64,000 bases of DNA from Trichoplusia ni (lineage: Eukaryota > Arthropoda > Insecta > Lepidoptera > Noctuidae). Position 1 is the stretch's first letter. Every line of letters starts with the position of its first letter. Where the stretch lies: the NCBI RefSeq assembly GCF_003590095.1, contig NC_039499.1:4340001-4404000 (forward strand), written 5' to 3'. Position numbers and translations under genes: made by a program. The notes under the pieces are model-generated. The model searched no databases. It was given only the letters and a program-made list of their open reading frames with translations, and was not told the origin of the DNA. Positions 1 through 12,145 of the stretch are shown in pieces.

Positions 1-128
1 ACCCAGGTAACTGGGTTGAGGAGGTCAGATAGGCAGTCGCTTCTTGTAAAACACGGGTACTCAGCTGAAACCGGTTAGACTGGTAGCCGACCCCAACATA
101 TTTGGGAAAAGGCTAGGCCGATGATGAA
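1..128 (+). repeat. 3' end of a lepidopteran SINE, cut by the window edge
   Basis: This stretch is nearly identical to the 3' part of the complete element at 43020-43372. Shared blocks include ACTGGGTT, GGAGGTCAGATAGGCAGTCG, GAAACCGGTT and GCCGACCCCAACATA, and both end in GATGATGAA. The 5' part of this copy lies outside the window. The element type is common in noctuid moths as I know it, and this supports the taxonomic call. Confidence 0.8.
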
Positions 129-3100
129 CTTGATTTTGCTTTCTTAAAGTATTTTCAATTTAAAATCTTTTGTCTAAAATAATGGTAGTAAAAAATTTGC
201 AGCAACTCTCTAATTCACACCTTTATTTAACTTTCCAAAATACAAGAAAAATTCCAGGTAAAATTTAAACGGAATTTAATCCAGATACTTTATATACCTC
301 AACCTGAGAATGACTCGATAAAAGATTAGCGATTATGAATATTGATGGGGCGACGCGATGCCGCGGTGTTTGCGTGAAGCGCACGTGTCGAGAACTCGAT
401 TCGTAATCGATACCTATCCGAGTATCGATATTGTCCGTGAAATATGAGTGGTGTGAAGTGTATTTTTTTAACTTTATGCTCCATTGAACGTGATATTGTA
501 TTGATTTTCTCATATTGTTACGGTTTTATGGAGATAATTGAGATTGGTATTGAATATGATATGTTTTTATTTTTCTTTTAATGAGGGAATTTTGCTGTGG
601 AGTTTTCTAATTACGATTTTACTTTTATCTTTTTTAATAACATAATTTGATGTGGTATTAACAGCTCTTTTTCATAGCTAAATGCGTTCTGGTTTTATCT
701 TGTAATATTTCGAAATATCAATAAGTGTATTACATATCAGTTAGAGAAAGTAGCATGCCAAGATTAACTGAATTACATTAGTATATATTCAAGCAAGTAC
801 TAAAGTTGTCGTCCATAAAAGTGATGAATCGATTTAAATTCATCGATTATGTATATCAGTGGCGACTGGTGCGTCAACTCGTTTTGTTTATAGAACAGCG
901 CACGTGCGATCTCGATTGATGCTCAATGCATTATCGATATATCTCGATACGATTGTGTTTTTTCTATTTGTCGATATAAGCATACGCATGTGGTACTTGA
1001 TTTGAGTCCTTTATCAATAGTATTTTTATTATTTCCTTGGTTACTTTTGTCCTTTGTTTGGTTTCAAGCTATAATTTAGCAGAATGCAGTTTTATAGGTT
1101 CAAAGGTTTTGAGGTCTCGTAAAGGTCAGATCCTTGGTATATTTGATCATAGTCAAAAAATTCATGAAGCATGACTTTTCTTAACGTAAGGTACAATGCT
1201 TTATAGACCCTTGATGCCTTTTAAGCAATATTTCAAATATTCATGACAATCCATCTCAACGAAACCCCTCAAAATATGAACCAGCACTATAAGAGATAGG
1301 GGTGTAAACAATACATTTTACAAGATAGACCTTATAAATCGACGTCAGACCACCGTAATCATACAAATAAGAGAAGTCAGATCGAACCTACCGCACGCTA
1401 CGTGCCTCGAATACATTATATACGGTGAGTTATGGCTTCAACTGCCTAGGGTAGATCGGAGAGCGAGATTTTCTTTTGTTTTTCTCTACCTTGAACTTGT
1501 GGATTCTGTTGTTTTTGATGTTATTCCATTTGAAAGATTGTAATGTGTTAAAGGTAGAAAGGAAGTAGGTTAGAAATCTGCGAAAGAATGAGGTATCTTA
1601 AGGGTTTTTTTGATATTATGTTAAAAGTACTCATAGATGCAATTGAAGATGAGCATGCGAATAGTAGGCATACAAGAGCATATTTTACGAGAGTTTTTGA
1701 TCCTAGATACAATGTAGCTTTAACTATCATCGACATGCCACATTTATTAGCATTTCATTTCTATTTCAATTATAGTTAACTATTGAAAGGCCACACTTAC
1801 AAAAAAAAACTCTAACATAACCTCCAATCCTCTTTCACCATAACATTTGATCGAAACAGATTAATTTGCGCAAGTACTTACATCCACACTCAATGCCATT
1901 AAACACACCTCACCGAAGCAAACAGGAATTCAGGCTGTATCAGTGTTTTTTAGACCGCAATAATCCTCTTACGACCCTTCGAACATTGGCAGACCGAATT
2001 TGTTTTCCCTCAGGTCTTTATAAGGTCAGGTGTTTGTTCACACGGGGTCTGATTGACATTAGATATATTTTGAATCCAGTTCGATTGTTCAACGGTTTAC
2101 GGGAGATGGGAAATGGGAAAATATTCGAGGATCATATTCCTGTGTGAACGAAATATGGTGTTGGGGTTGACGTGGAGATTTAGTGTGAGGATTCTGGTGT
2201 AGTTTGGTTATAGTTGTGTTGTGTTGCAAGGCCGTCTATATTATTTGCTTAACTTCGAGATGGTATATCCGAAAGAATTAATGCACCAAGTAAATCGTCC
2301 ATAAGGTACATAGAAGTCCAAATTGAAACGTTACAGTTTTGAGGACAAGAGTGTGAGAAAGTAACTTAACACAATTGATTGAATTGAACCCATTGCTGAG
2401 TTGCAAAGAGCCAATATTTTTTGGGACAATACAAGGAAAAGATCTGACAAAAGGATTCGACGATCTAAAACAATAGACACCAACGCTACCCATTTTATCC
2501 CAAAATACGTAAGACGCAAAGAAGAACAGCGAAAAGTACCTTTTAGTCAACAAAGAGCCTCATAACCCATAAATGGATGGTAGCACGGTCCAAAAAATCC
2601 AATTTCAATTGGAGTCCGGACAAATTGGGTCAAATCCATAACAGACTTTGGACCGTAAATCCCGAAGTTCGTATTTCGGAAAGTTACGGTCGATCGGCCA
2701 ATCGGACGAACGCTTATCGCCGTCCAATGACACCGGCCGATTACCGTGCCGTACCGTAAATTCCAAATTGGACTGAACTTCGTTAATTACCGAAGTGAGC
2801 TCGATAGGCATCGCCCGTCGAACCTACCGATTGTAATTTTCGATATTAAAATATCGGAATTAGAAATATGTATTTTTTGCCTGAGTTCGCGAATTTTTCG
2901 CAGATAAATGGGAATATTTTGTTCGAAAGCGCGAGAGTTTGGGAATTTGTTCATTGAACAATTTTCCCCGATTGGGCTATATTTGAATAGGTATTCAAAA
3001 GTCAATGCTGCAAATTTTGAATAGGTTATTTATACTTTAGAATAACTGAAGCAATAAATATGAACGATTCATAAGATTTTTAAAAAACACAACATCAAAT

Positions 3101-4285
3101 AAATATTTGAAAACTATCGAGATAAAGCCTAACTACCTATCAATGGGCCTCCATATAATTTGGCAATAAAATCGATTGTAGTTCTCGATTTAAACGGTTC
3201 ATTAAATTGAAGTGTGCCGTAACATCGGTTATCGATATAGCATCGATTCGTAAACGCGGAATCGGCATGGCTTCATCAATTTACACGACTATAAACAGAG
3301 ACGCAATTGGGTGACCCAACTAGACCTAAATTATTAAGGTATTTTTAAAAAATAAATAATGTTATGTTAAAATTTCGGCTTTTATTACTAGCTCCGTAAT
3401 ATTCTTACGTACAAGAGATCTTGTTGTATCTCATCAGGCGTTTACGTTTTGTCAGCATTATTTTCTTATACAATTAAAAAATGTGCAATTATTTATAATG
3501 TAACACATATGATGAAAGGTAAAATAGATGCTGAATATGATTGTTGGATCTATTATTTTTAAATAAATAACTTAATCTAAATAAATAAAATTATAACAAA
3601 AACAATTCTAAAATCCATCCCTGTTAAAAATCATGAAAGTCGCAGTGATTACGATAGCTCGTTACCGTAGCGACGGCATAACGAACCTAATATTCGGATA
3701 TATCCGCCGATTGTTTGTAAAAGGCTATATTTTAATTGGTATCCTGTTTAATTTCATCTGACGTGTCCGCAATCTCGTTAGTGGTTGTTTGCCGTTCAAT
3801 CATTGTTGCCATTTATGACTTTGCACTTTTAGATGCAGTAGGAATTTTAAATTTTGTTGTTTGTTATGGAAATTTGATGCGGATTCCGGTTCGAGAAGGA
3901 TTTTTAAAAAAACGGGTTTGTTTTCTTAACATGAAATGTAGCAAGCCAATATTTGGTGCTAGTTGTAAGTACTTATTTTTTCGTTTTATTTTGAAGATGC
4001 TTTTGTAGTCATCAGTTTGAGTGAACTTGCAGATTGTACTTTGTTATAAAAGATCAATATTAACTACATTTATTATTATCAGCTCAACTTGGCTAAGGCT
4101 ATATTCACCAGTAATCTTGGATGAAATGGTCAATTCTTGATCGATGAACAATTTTGGTGACTCAGATCCGCAATTAATTTTTAAGTTTTAATTTTATATT
4201 AATTTTCTCATGCCTATACCTATATCCAGATCGCTCTATAGGCCTTGAGCCTCATCAATTCAGTAAATTTCTTTAATTTTCTTAC
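129..4285. other. Non-coding stretch with TATCGAT motifs and palindromic segments
   Basis: I see no convincing exon here; the short open frames are not recognisable. The sequence holds several TATCGAT/ATCGATA motifs (near 405-429, 838-848, 932-950 and 3224-3245). It also has an inverted-repeat-rich segment at 2577-2850 that includes the near-perfect palindrome CGATATTAAAATATCG (around 2840). Confidence 0.5.
2577..2850. repeat. Palindrome-rich, more GC-rich segment, origin unknown
   Basis: Imperfect inverted blocks pair across this segment. TTACGGTCGATCGGCC near 2684 pairs with GGCCGATTACCGT...CCGTAA ending near 2759. TCCAATTTCAATTGGA near 2598 is itself palindromic. The composition is richer in CG dinucleotides than the flanks. 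It could be a decayed MITE or a structured regulatory element. I cannot define ends or target-site duplications. Confidence 0.3.
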
Positions 4286-4422
4286 CTGGTAATCTCCCTT
4301 TGAGCGGCATGCAGTTTGGCAGCGAGCCGCGCGGCGTCTGCCTCGGCGGCGCGCGCCCGCGCCTCCCAGTCGCCGCGCGCCCGACGCTCGCGCTCCGCAT
4401 CGCTGCGGGCGGCACCCTCACG
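4286..4422 (-). CDS. Internal coiled-coil exon of an unidentified minus-strand gene
   Basis: Read on the minus strand, a 137-nt open exon is bounded by an acceptor (GGTTTCAG just above 4422) and a strong donor (GTAAG at 4285-4281). It encodes 45 residues plus a split codon. They are rich in Ala, Arg and Glu with no Gly or Pro after the first third, including DAERERRARGDWEARARAAE and AARLAAKLHAAQREIT. Such a sequence should form a long charged helix or coiled coil. The exon is strikingly GC-rich (mostly GCG/CGC codons) inside AT-rich introns. The parent gene must run leftward out of the window, with its 5' exons to the right or not recognised. Many cytoskeletal, golgin and kinase proteins carry such helices, so I assign no family. 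Confidence 0.7.
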
Positions 4423-4758
4423 CTGAAACCAAGGAGGAGGTGGTGTTAGGCAAAGAGTACAAAAATTAACTAATGACATATAGAAGAACTCTGTGAACGA
4501 GAGGAGTTCTCTGCATCGACGAGAATATAAGACCAATTGTGAAGATATTTAGAACCATTAGTACTTTGCCAATATTGAGAATGTACTTAAAGTATGTTTA
4601 TCAGTTACCAAGTACTCTTAATATGGACGTTGCTTAATTTGAGACTAGATGCCGTTGTAGAATACATTTCAAAAAATCTGCACAAGATCCTAACTTCAGA
4701 ATACTCTTGGAGATATTAAGTAAAAAAAAACGCAAACGAACTATCTAAAATGATAATG

Positions 4759-4941
4759 TCAGTTTTCTTTTTCATCTAACTCTTTCCCACAGAACGGTTT
4801 ATCAACCTCCTTACAATATTCCCTCGACAATTCATCCCAGCATAAAACTACAAACTCCACATTCCCAACGCCGTCCACAACACAATTTTCTCCACAAACT
4901 TGATGTCGAACTGCCATCAAACTAGCTGGATGTTCATTTAT
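4759..4941 (-). CDS. Possible minus-strand terminal exon, cysteine-rich, unrecognised
   Basis: On the minus strand an acceptor-like CAGGTTTCAG precedes an open frame of about 60 codons ending in TGA at 4759. The frame also stays open upstream of the acceptor to 5022. The product has five cysteines in the order HQVCGENC, VVLCWDE, REYCKEV and PFCGKEL, and ends in an acidic DEKEN. The residue composition looks protein-like rather than random. I recognise no family. It lies upstream, in transcription order, of the coiled-coil exon at 4286-4422 on the same strand, but a stop codon here means they do not belong to one simple transcript. It could also be a transposon remnant. Confidence 0.35.
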   Translation of the reverse strand: MNEHPASLMAVRHQVCGENCVVDGVGNVEFVVLCWDELSREYCKEVDKPFCGKELDEKEN

Positions 4942-5543
4942 CTGAAACCTGGAGCTGTCAGCTGAGTCTTGAAACAATTTCAATTTCCTGAACATTTTAT
5001 AATATTCAATGTGAAACTCCAACTATCGTGGATGATGTATTGAGAAGCGAACTTTCCCTGTTAACGGGAGAATTTTATTCAGGTTAGCATGAAAACTGTT
5101 TTCCTTTGAAAGTACCGAAAACTATAGTGATTAGCGTTGAGATCAGAGTTTTGATTACACTATTTGTTACTTTGATGATTTTGACGCAGTTATTAAACGG
5201 AAAGAGGTTATGTATCTACTTGAATTAAGATTGGTTTCCTTGTTTAGATGTGTAAATAGAAAATTGTCTTTCAACAAATCAATAGTAGGTACGCAATAAA
5301 TACGGTATAGTAAACTGTGTAATACTGCTACTAAGAACTCCAATTTATTGAAAGTATTTTAATTCACGTATTCTGCTCGCATTTGATCATTAAAACAATA
5401 ACGAATGAAAACAACGAAGTTACAAAGATTCAGTCAATAACTGCAGGCTTCCTTAAAAAGAACTAGAAAACACTTCCAAACACTTTTATCAAAGGAAACT
5501 TTAAACAAAGACTTTGTAAAAACAATTTATTCTGCAAAGTCTG

Positions 5544-5613
5544 TGACGTCAGAGGATCGGATAAAAATCCAATTTGTAGGATATTGTAGGACAGTGTAGG
5601 ACTAGTGACGTCA
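5544..5613. promoter_or_regulatory. Two TGACGTCA palindromes flanking a short direct repeat
   Basis: Exact TGACGTCA octamers sit at 5544-5551 and 5606-5613. Between them GTAGGA(T/C) occurs three times at roughly 10-base spacing, and CCAAT occurs once (near 5568). CREB/ATF-type bZIP proteins bind this octamer. Whether this patch is a promoter is unknown, since no exon follows in either direction that I can recognise. Confidence 0.3.
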
Positions 5614-7084
5614 CTAGGTAGGACATGACGTATCGAATCCGTCTCGCACATATGCCGCTAGTCTATATTGAATATACGAGACGAATTGAATTTGCTAGTA
5701 GAGAATGGACAAAGGTATTTGAAAGCTATTTTACAATGATGTATGCCTTTGGAGTCGAGTTTCCGAATGTGATAGATGTGGAGTGTAGGGAGGAAAAGTA
5801 GTCGATGTAGATCGAGTCCAATTTAGTCGATGTTTTGTTGAAGTCGATTTAAAAATGTATAAAAACATGCCTTAAATTAGAATTTATTTTAAATACTGTT
5901 TCTGTTCATGGCAAATATAAAATAACCATTTCCCCTTAAAAAGAAAGTATAACACAATATAAAAAGTCCTTTTCAATCGAACTTGTCTTTTTTTAGTGTT
6001 AAAAATAAATGTTTTAAATACTAATTAATAACAAGAACATACAGCTCTTAGATTTGGATACGATTAAATAATTTGCAAAAGAAGATGGGACGTCAGTTCA
6101 CGGCACTTTTTTCTGTGAATTCATAAGCGTTGCTACTGGATACTAAAAAGTTTGCTTCATTAAAACTTTTAAATATGAAACTAATGATACACTATAAGTA
6201 TATAACCATAAACGTTTGCCACTAACTGAAGTTCAAAGTTACCTGTAGTTAGTTTAACTTAGATCTTATCTGGTCTGTGGTTTAAGTTACAAACTTATGC
6301 ATCGCAATAGCAAACTGCAGACGTTACTTTAGCAACTAAGACCATTAAAAGAACAAGAAGGTTTAAACATTTAGAATGTGATACTGGTGTAAAATTAAGT
6401 CATACTATGTGTATATGTGATGAGGATAACAAAGAGTAAGCAAACCTTTGTATAGGCAAAAATAAAAATGACCTGAAAAACAAAATCTGTGAATCTTATT
6501 ATGGGGCGGAGAAAACAAAAGAATGCATACTGTAAATAGATTTAACGACTTTCCAACAGAAAATTGGAAAATGATATTCATCTTACGATTTTCCAAATTA
6601 AAATTTCATAATATAACCAGTGTTACTCAGTGTTGTCATATGCCGTGGATACTCCATATGTTAATATCTGTTTGTGCAATCGAAAGTTGTGGTGGTGTAA
6701 ATTAAGTATATATTAGTCACCTCTCAAAACATACACTTCTTACCTTGCCATACGTGTTAAAACCACACCTAGTATAAGTACTAGTTCGTTCTCCTAGTCC
6801 CAAACAAATATAACCTCAATTGTTTTACCTTGAACCACCGACAAACTTCCTCCCAACTTAAAGTTTGATGAAGTTTTAATTGAAAATTAGTCTTGGCCGT
6901 ATCTTGTTGGCTCCAGTTCATTTGGGCTTAGCAGACCAAGCGCAGTTTGAATTAACAGCCGCAAAAATCTGCGCTTCGAGATAAGATATTTATCTTTAGA
7001 AGGTGGACTTCAGGATTCGGGTTTCAAGGAGCTTTAGCAGAGAGTAATTTTGGGTTTGGATTATTTCGGATGTCTGAGGCCGTA

Positions 7085-7215
7085 GAAACATTAGCAATAA
7101 GAAGTTTCCACTCGCATTCACTTTAGTTCGATCTCCGCGTGTGTGATCCACGAATGCTTGTCTTGAGTCTCAGTGCATGTGACTTGAATGTTTAGGAAAC
7201 CTCTCACTATTACAT
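7085..7215 (+). repeat. Fragment of a tRNA-derived SINE
   Basis: The stretch GTGTGATCCACGAATGCTTG, then TCTTGAGTCTCAGTGCATG and ACTTGAATGTTT, resembles the bodies of the SINE copies at 48599-48745 and 56765-56935. The tRNA-like head is degraded here. Confidence 0.5.
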
Positions 7216-8461
7216 GATTAAAAGCGGGAGTAGGTTTTAAAACAAAAAATAAGCGCCACAATTAGTCTGATGAAACGTGCTCTAAATTCATTCCACGTAA
7301 TTGTTAACAAACTATTGTTAAAGTTATAGCATAATATATTTATATTCGTAACAGTGTCTTAGAAGTCGCTATAAAGTTTTGAAAATATTCTTGTGTCTAG
7401 TTTGTTTGATATTTCTATGTGTTTGAAAACAAAAGCTATCACTTTTATTGACATAATCACCGTAGCACATGTGCATGAGTAAAAAGCAATCCATTTCAAT
7501 GTCATATGACTGTCATTTTCAACTCAAAAATAGAATTTATTTTTAAAGTGCAACAGACAGACATCCATTATTCAGGTCGTTACTTCATTAACGAGAAACA
7601 TTAGAGAAACAATTCCAATAATTGATTGCTCTACTGAATTAATGTTTAAGTAAACGAAAACATTGAACATTTGTTCAATATACATGTTTGGAAATGCATA
7701 TTTCTGTTACGGATGGTACTGAAATGAATTGGGGAGAGCCGAGTTTTTTGAAGTCCATTTATAGTCCAAAAGTTGGATATAAAGTGATAGGGATATTTGA
7801 TCGTTTTTGAAGAGATTTAATTAGATAAATTGTACAGGAACATCTAAACAAAGACATGATATAGGTACATATATAATGGCAACTATCAATAAAGACGAGA
7901 TATAAATAGTACTAACATATCTATTTTTATTTAACTTAAATAAATTAAGTCCAAAATTATACCACCCAGAGAGTCAAAAAAGATGACACACCACCTCAAA
8001 ATTTAACGAACAACAAAGAATACATGTGACAGTCGAAAACGATCTGTCATTGTCAAATCTACAAACGAAAATAGTCCTAAAACAGATTAAAAATGGCGTC
8101 ACTATTAGCAAAGAAAACCACGAATTAGTGTTGCAACTCATCCGTGCAAAGTACACGAGTCTTTCGAAAACACAAAATAAAAGAGGTGTAGAAAAGGAAA
8201 CTGCTTCGGTTATTTCCGTCTGTTTCCGTTAACGTTCGGCTCATCGCCTAACGGATTGGTTTGGACATGACGGTATTTTTACTCCGACTCTTAAGCTGTT
8301 AGGAAATGTTGGTGAAATATAGTCGTCGGTAATAACAGTGTGAAAGATGTGTTTGTCGAGCTCTTACTAAACTTGTACCTTACTTAGTTACGGTTGGGTA
8401 AATATGGAATTTGGTGGTTTGTATTAGAGAAAAGTTAGCAGTAGCGTTCTAAAATGTTGTG

Positions 8462-8590
8462 ATCATAGACCAGCAAATAGACGACCTACTGCTGGGCATA
8501 TACCTGCTAACTTATAAGGAAGGTTTGAGCATTTGTCACCACGCTAGCTTACTCAATAACGTTCGCGAATGCAGATTCCAATTATGTTAC
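8462..8590 (+). repeat. Dispersed repeat shared with 41218-41290
   Basis: The block GGTTTGAGCATTTGTCACC, ACGCTAGCTT and CAGATTCCAAT matches the copy at 41218-41290 (GTTTGAGCAATGATCACCAC, GCTAGCTTCAG, CAGATTCTAAT). I know this type of sequence as a common interspersed lepidopteran repeat but cannot name the family with certainty. Confidence 0.55.
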
Positions 8591-8884
8591 CCTTCATCGT
8601 TTGTCAAAAGTGCCTTAGAATAACTAAAAAGGTACATAATATATAACTTTGAATAAGTCACATTGGTACTTGCTTGCGTTGGGATCAATCCTGTACTGCT
8701 TACATTCAAATCCATACATACAAACGCCAAGCCACCACGACAGTACCCACCGGGAGTTTTGTTACTATAAGTACCGTTCAAATTACTGTCACAAATGTAA
8801 TAAATGTTTCTTTTCCAAGAAAAACACAAAACTATCAACTGTTACATATCAAACTTCCAATAAACGTCGATACACCCTGCGGTT

Positions 8885-8975
8885 CACGCCTGTCACTTTA
8901 TAACTTGACAGCTGTCAACTTTGACAGCTCAGTGCCAGCGTTAGGGACGCGCCCTTGAGCCAACTTCAGTGAACG
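8885..8975. promoter_or_regulatory. Promoter-like patch with TGACAG/CTGTCA repeats and initiator
   Basis: CTGTCAC, TTGACAGCTGTCAA and TTTGACAGCTC lie within 50 bases. They are followed by a CpG-bearing stretch (GGGACGCGCCC) and a TCAGTG initiator-like site near 8968. An ATG at 9029 opens a very short frame (MFNLLAYV...). No downstream exon is recognisable, so the promoter call is tentative. Confidence 0.25.
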
Positions 8976-11799
8976 TTTATTCGTTCTTTATTGTTGTTTG
9001 TAACACTGTGGTTATTGGAGCAAACAAAATGTTTAATTTGTTGGCTTATGTGACGACAGGGTTTTAATTGATGCGGAGGTCTTGTCATTGATTCGAATAA
9101 GAATGTGTTAATGTTTGAAGTAATTTTTTTTGTGATTTAAATTTATTATTCCGGTGGAGTTCGAAACTAGTCGGAAAATCCGATAAACACGCGTGAGTCA
9201 CACATCATTTAATAACAAAACATCATCACGATAGTTACTACAAAAATGAGGAAAATTGATTCAAATGTTCATAGTCTCATTTATGTCACATTCACTCATT
9301 TTTTCTCTTTCTTATTTATTTCCTCTTCAACTTAGAGCTCCATCACCTAATCCTCCATGTTTTCCAGATCTTAGTTTAAGAATAGTGTTCAAAACCATCT
9401 GGAAGAACTTTCAGAAACTATTCATTTATCATTCAATCCCCATTGTCTCAGTAAAGTAAAAACTACATTTGCTACAGATAGCTGTGTCGCGCGTAGATTG
9501 ATTGCTTTCGGATGAGGTTTAAATGTCTAGTTCTTGTTTAAATGGACAAAAACCATGTTTTACAGCGGTTTTATTGGGACTTGCTAAAGTACCTTGTAGA
9601 ATAAAAGAGGTACTACGATGTAACGGTTTTTCTTCAAGCAATCCATGGCTAGGCCTTTGTATGTGTCATGGAAATAGGTATTTTTAATTCTTATTCTTCG
9701 TCTATTTATTAAAGAATTGAATAGACGCTCATAGGGTAGTATTATAAATACTTATAATATAATTAAAAGTGATATTTAAAAACCGACGTCTACCTCAGTA
9801 GGTACTAAAGACGTTAGTTAAAACTAGTATAATATCAGGTCTAACTATTTTTCATTATACAATCTCTAATAACATTAATACCATACTAATAACATTAGCT
9901 TTACGCTCAGGTGCATTACATTTCAACCACGTATCGCTCGTGGCTGGAAAGCTTTTAAAACTCCCGCAATGCACTTATTCACTAAGGTATTGAAGTTTCT
10001 TACAGTCACCTTTATGAAAAATGACGTTTGCCAAGGTTAGAATGTGTACTGGTAACTATAGCTATAGTGCCAAATATATACAATATATTTTCTGTATATT
10101 TCATCACTTTTAAACATTTTTTCACAAACTTGTCTAAGAAAATTTCAATGACAGGATAGGCAGAGAGTAGTATTATATGAAATAACGTTATAAAAACATA
10201 CTCATTATTGTTCACGAAATTTTACTTGAATCATAAAAATCACAATTAAACCCTAAATATGAAGTGCAAATTCAACAACGTTAGTTAAATGCGATATTTA
10301 TAAAATTGACCCATAATCACGCATTCCATTATAATTAACCAAAAAATACTTGAAATTTAATAATATATTATATAAATTAAAAAAAAAACTAACACATGCT
10401 AGCGAAACTTCTTATTTAAATCCTTTAACATTTTTAAAGAGTCGAAATTAAAAAAAAAAACAAAATGATTTTCTTAAAAATATCATTTTGAATTAGGTCG
10501 AGATGCCGGCGAGATATTTATATAACCTCTTCGCTAACAGACGGATCCACATTGGATGCGACGTTGATTAATGATGGCTCTTATGAAATTATGATTACTC
10601 TGAATTAAATAAAGTGAACGTTTGTTATTTAGAGAGTATTTCCAGCAATATAGGGAGGTGGAATCTTCCTCGAATGGCCTTTAAAGTGGTTTGATATGAA
10701 ACATATTTAGTTCCATGAAATTATGTTTTAGTGAATGTGTACGTTTAGAGTAATAAAATTATAATTCTAGAATGAACTAGTTTATTTAGTTTAAAGTCCG
10801 AAATTAGATGTTTTGTAGTCATTTATTTTGAACTAATCAACGTATTGAACGCACGACGGAAAATAACATTTGAGTAAGATAAAATCCAATACCTACCTAA
10901 AAACATTTTCACCTCAATATATGTAAAACTGTTGCATGTACAATGTTCACAATATAAACCTACAGCAATACTAACATGTTTACTGTACATTATTTTTAAA
11001 AGGCACTTTGTTACAAGATTCACCCCCTGACTCAAAGTCACCAAAAAACCTTCCAAGGACCCATCCCTTAATTCGTCACCAAACATCCCTTATTGACATC
11101 CCTGTACTATCAGAGTTTGCTTAGGCGTTAGGTATTAAAGTAAACCCTTCGGAGGGTGATTCTACAATCTACAGGGGTTGAGTCGTGTACACAAATAAAT
11201 AGTGTAGATAAATATTTGTTCGATATTGCAAATCAGTTGTGTGCTCCTGTTTTGGGTGGAGATGGGTGGTAACTAGCTCGCACATATTCAAATAATATCA
11301 CTACTCTCGCTTTCTGTTCAAAATAGTGCTTTCAATAATTGAATAGTACAAGTAGGTGTACTGATTACTATGAAACATGTTGTCGTTACCAATGATGTGT
11401 TGGTTTAGCGACTCATAATTTGTGGCAAATAAAATGAAACTGAAATACTGATGCAGAAAGATATACTTTAATAAGCGCTAAAGCACTTTGTTACAAAGTC
11501 ACAATGTAGTTTGTCATACATAATTTCTAAAAGAAACGCGCAAAATGATTACAAACGTTAGCTACACTGCAAACTAAATTTATCGCCGTTCCGATCTCAG
11601 ACACAATTAAACGCCATTTTGTAATCACAGAATGACCCGTTTAAAACAGTAGCGATTACCATAAAACTCTTTGATTACACCCAATCAAGGAGTCTGAATG
11701 AAAAAAATATGCAAATATACTTTTATTTCAAATCGCCTGTAATGACGTTGAATGAAATGAAAGGAGCTGGCTCCCCGTCTATTTTGTAAAAGAGTTGAC

Positions 11800-11900
11800 A
11801 CGCGCCGGTCACGTGGCCCCGTTTGGACCAATCGCGGCCATTGTTGTGCTGTGACGTCATCAGCGGCTAGTTCGGGAGAGTATGATTTACGACACGCTAC
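11800..11900. promoter_or_regulatory. Promoter-like island: E-box, CCAAT, TGACGTCA
   Basis: A locally GC-rich patch in AT-rich DNA carries CACGTG (11810-11815), CCAAT (11828-11832), a GCCATTG block and an exact TGACGTCA (11852-11859). Clustering of these elements is typical of broad promoters. It could be a 5' end of the minus-strand gene whose exon lies at 4286-4422, or of an unrecognised transcript. No adjacent exon proves this. Confidence 0.4.
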
Positions 11901-12054
11901 AATAGATGCTAATTAAGTTTTGTTCTGTTTCGCCCCCGGGAGTGTGTCAGAAGAGTTTATTAAATCGTGTTTAGTTTTAGGGGGTGAAGTATTGGAGCTT
12001 ATTTTTAAGTATTAAAATATGTTGCATGTTTAAATGCTTAAGCTGTATACCACA

Positions 12055-12145
12055 GATAGCCGAATGGTTGTGGATACCACGCAAAACCCACTGAGCGCAA
12101 CGTGTTGTAAATTTGATCCCCGCCTAGAAATGCGAGAATCTTTTT
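12055..12145 (+). repeat. tRNA-derived SINE copy
   Basis: The A-box-like TAGCCGAATGGTTGTGG is followed by CCACGCAAAACCCACTGAGC and a B-box-like AATTTGATCCCCGCC. The order and spacing match the copies at 48599-48745 and 56765-56935. It is a non-autonomous element mobilised by a LINE partner. Confidence 0.6.

Larger units (their letters stand above)
5030..11780. other. Non-coding stretch, repeats and short unrecognised open frames
   Basis: No recognisable gene. The stretch contains two TGACGTCA octamers with a short direct repeat of GTAGGA(C/T) between them (5544-5613), a SINE fragment (about 7085-7215) and a dispersed repeat (8462-8590). A promoter-like TGACAG-rich patch lies at 8885-8975. 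A lysine-rich open frame at 8026-8232 lacks an ATG and is unrecognised. Confidence 0.5.

Noticed and set aside
1866..2147. 93-codon open frame
   Set aside because: It has no ATG at its first codon, no recognisable motif and no regulatory context.
8026..8232. Lysine-rich 68-codon open frame
   Set aside because: It begins at GTG rather than ATG and has no recognisable motif. It is noted in the region entry only.
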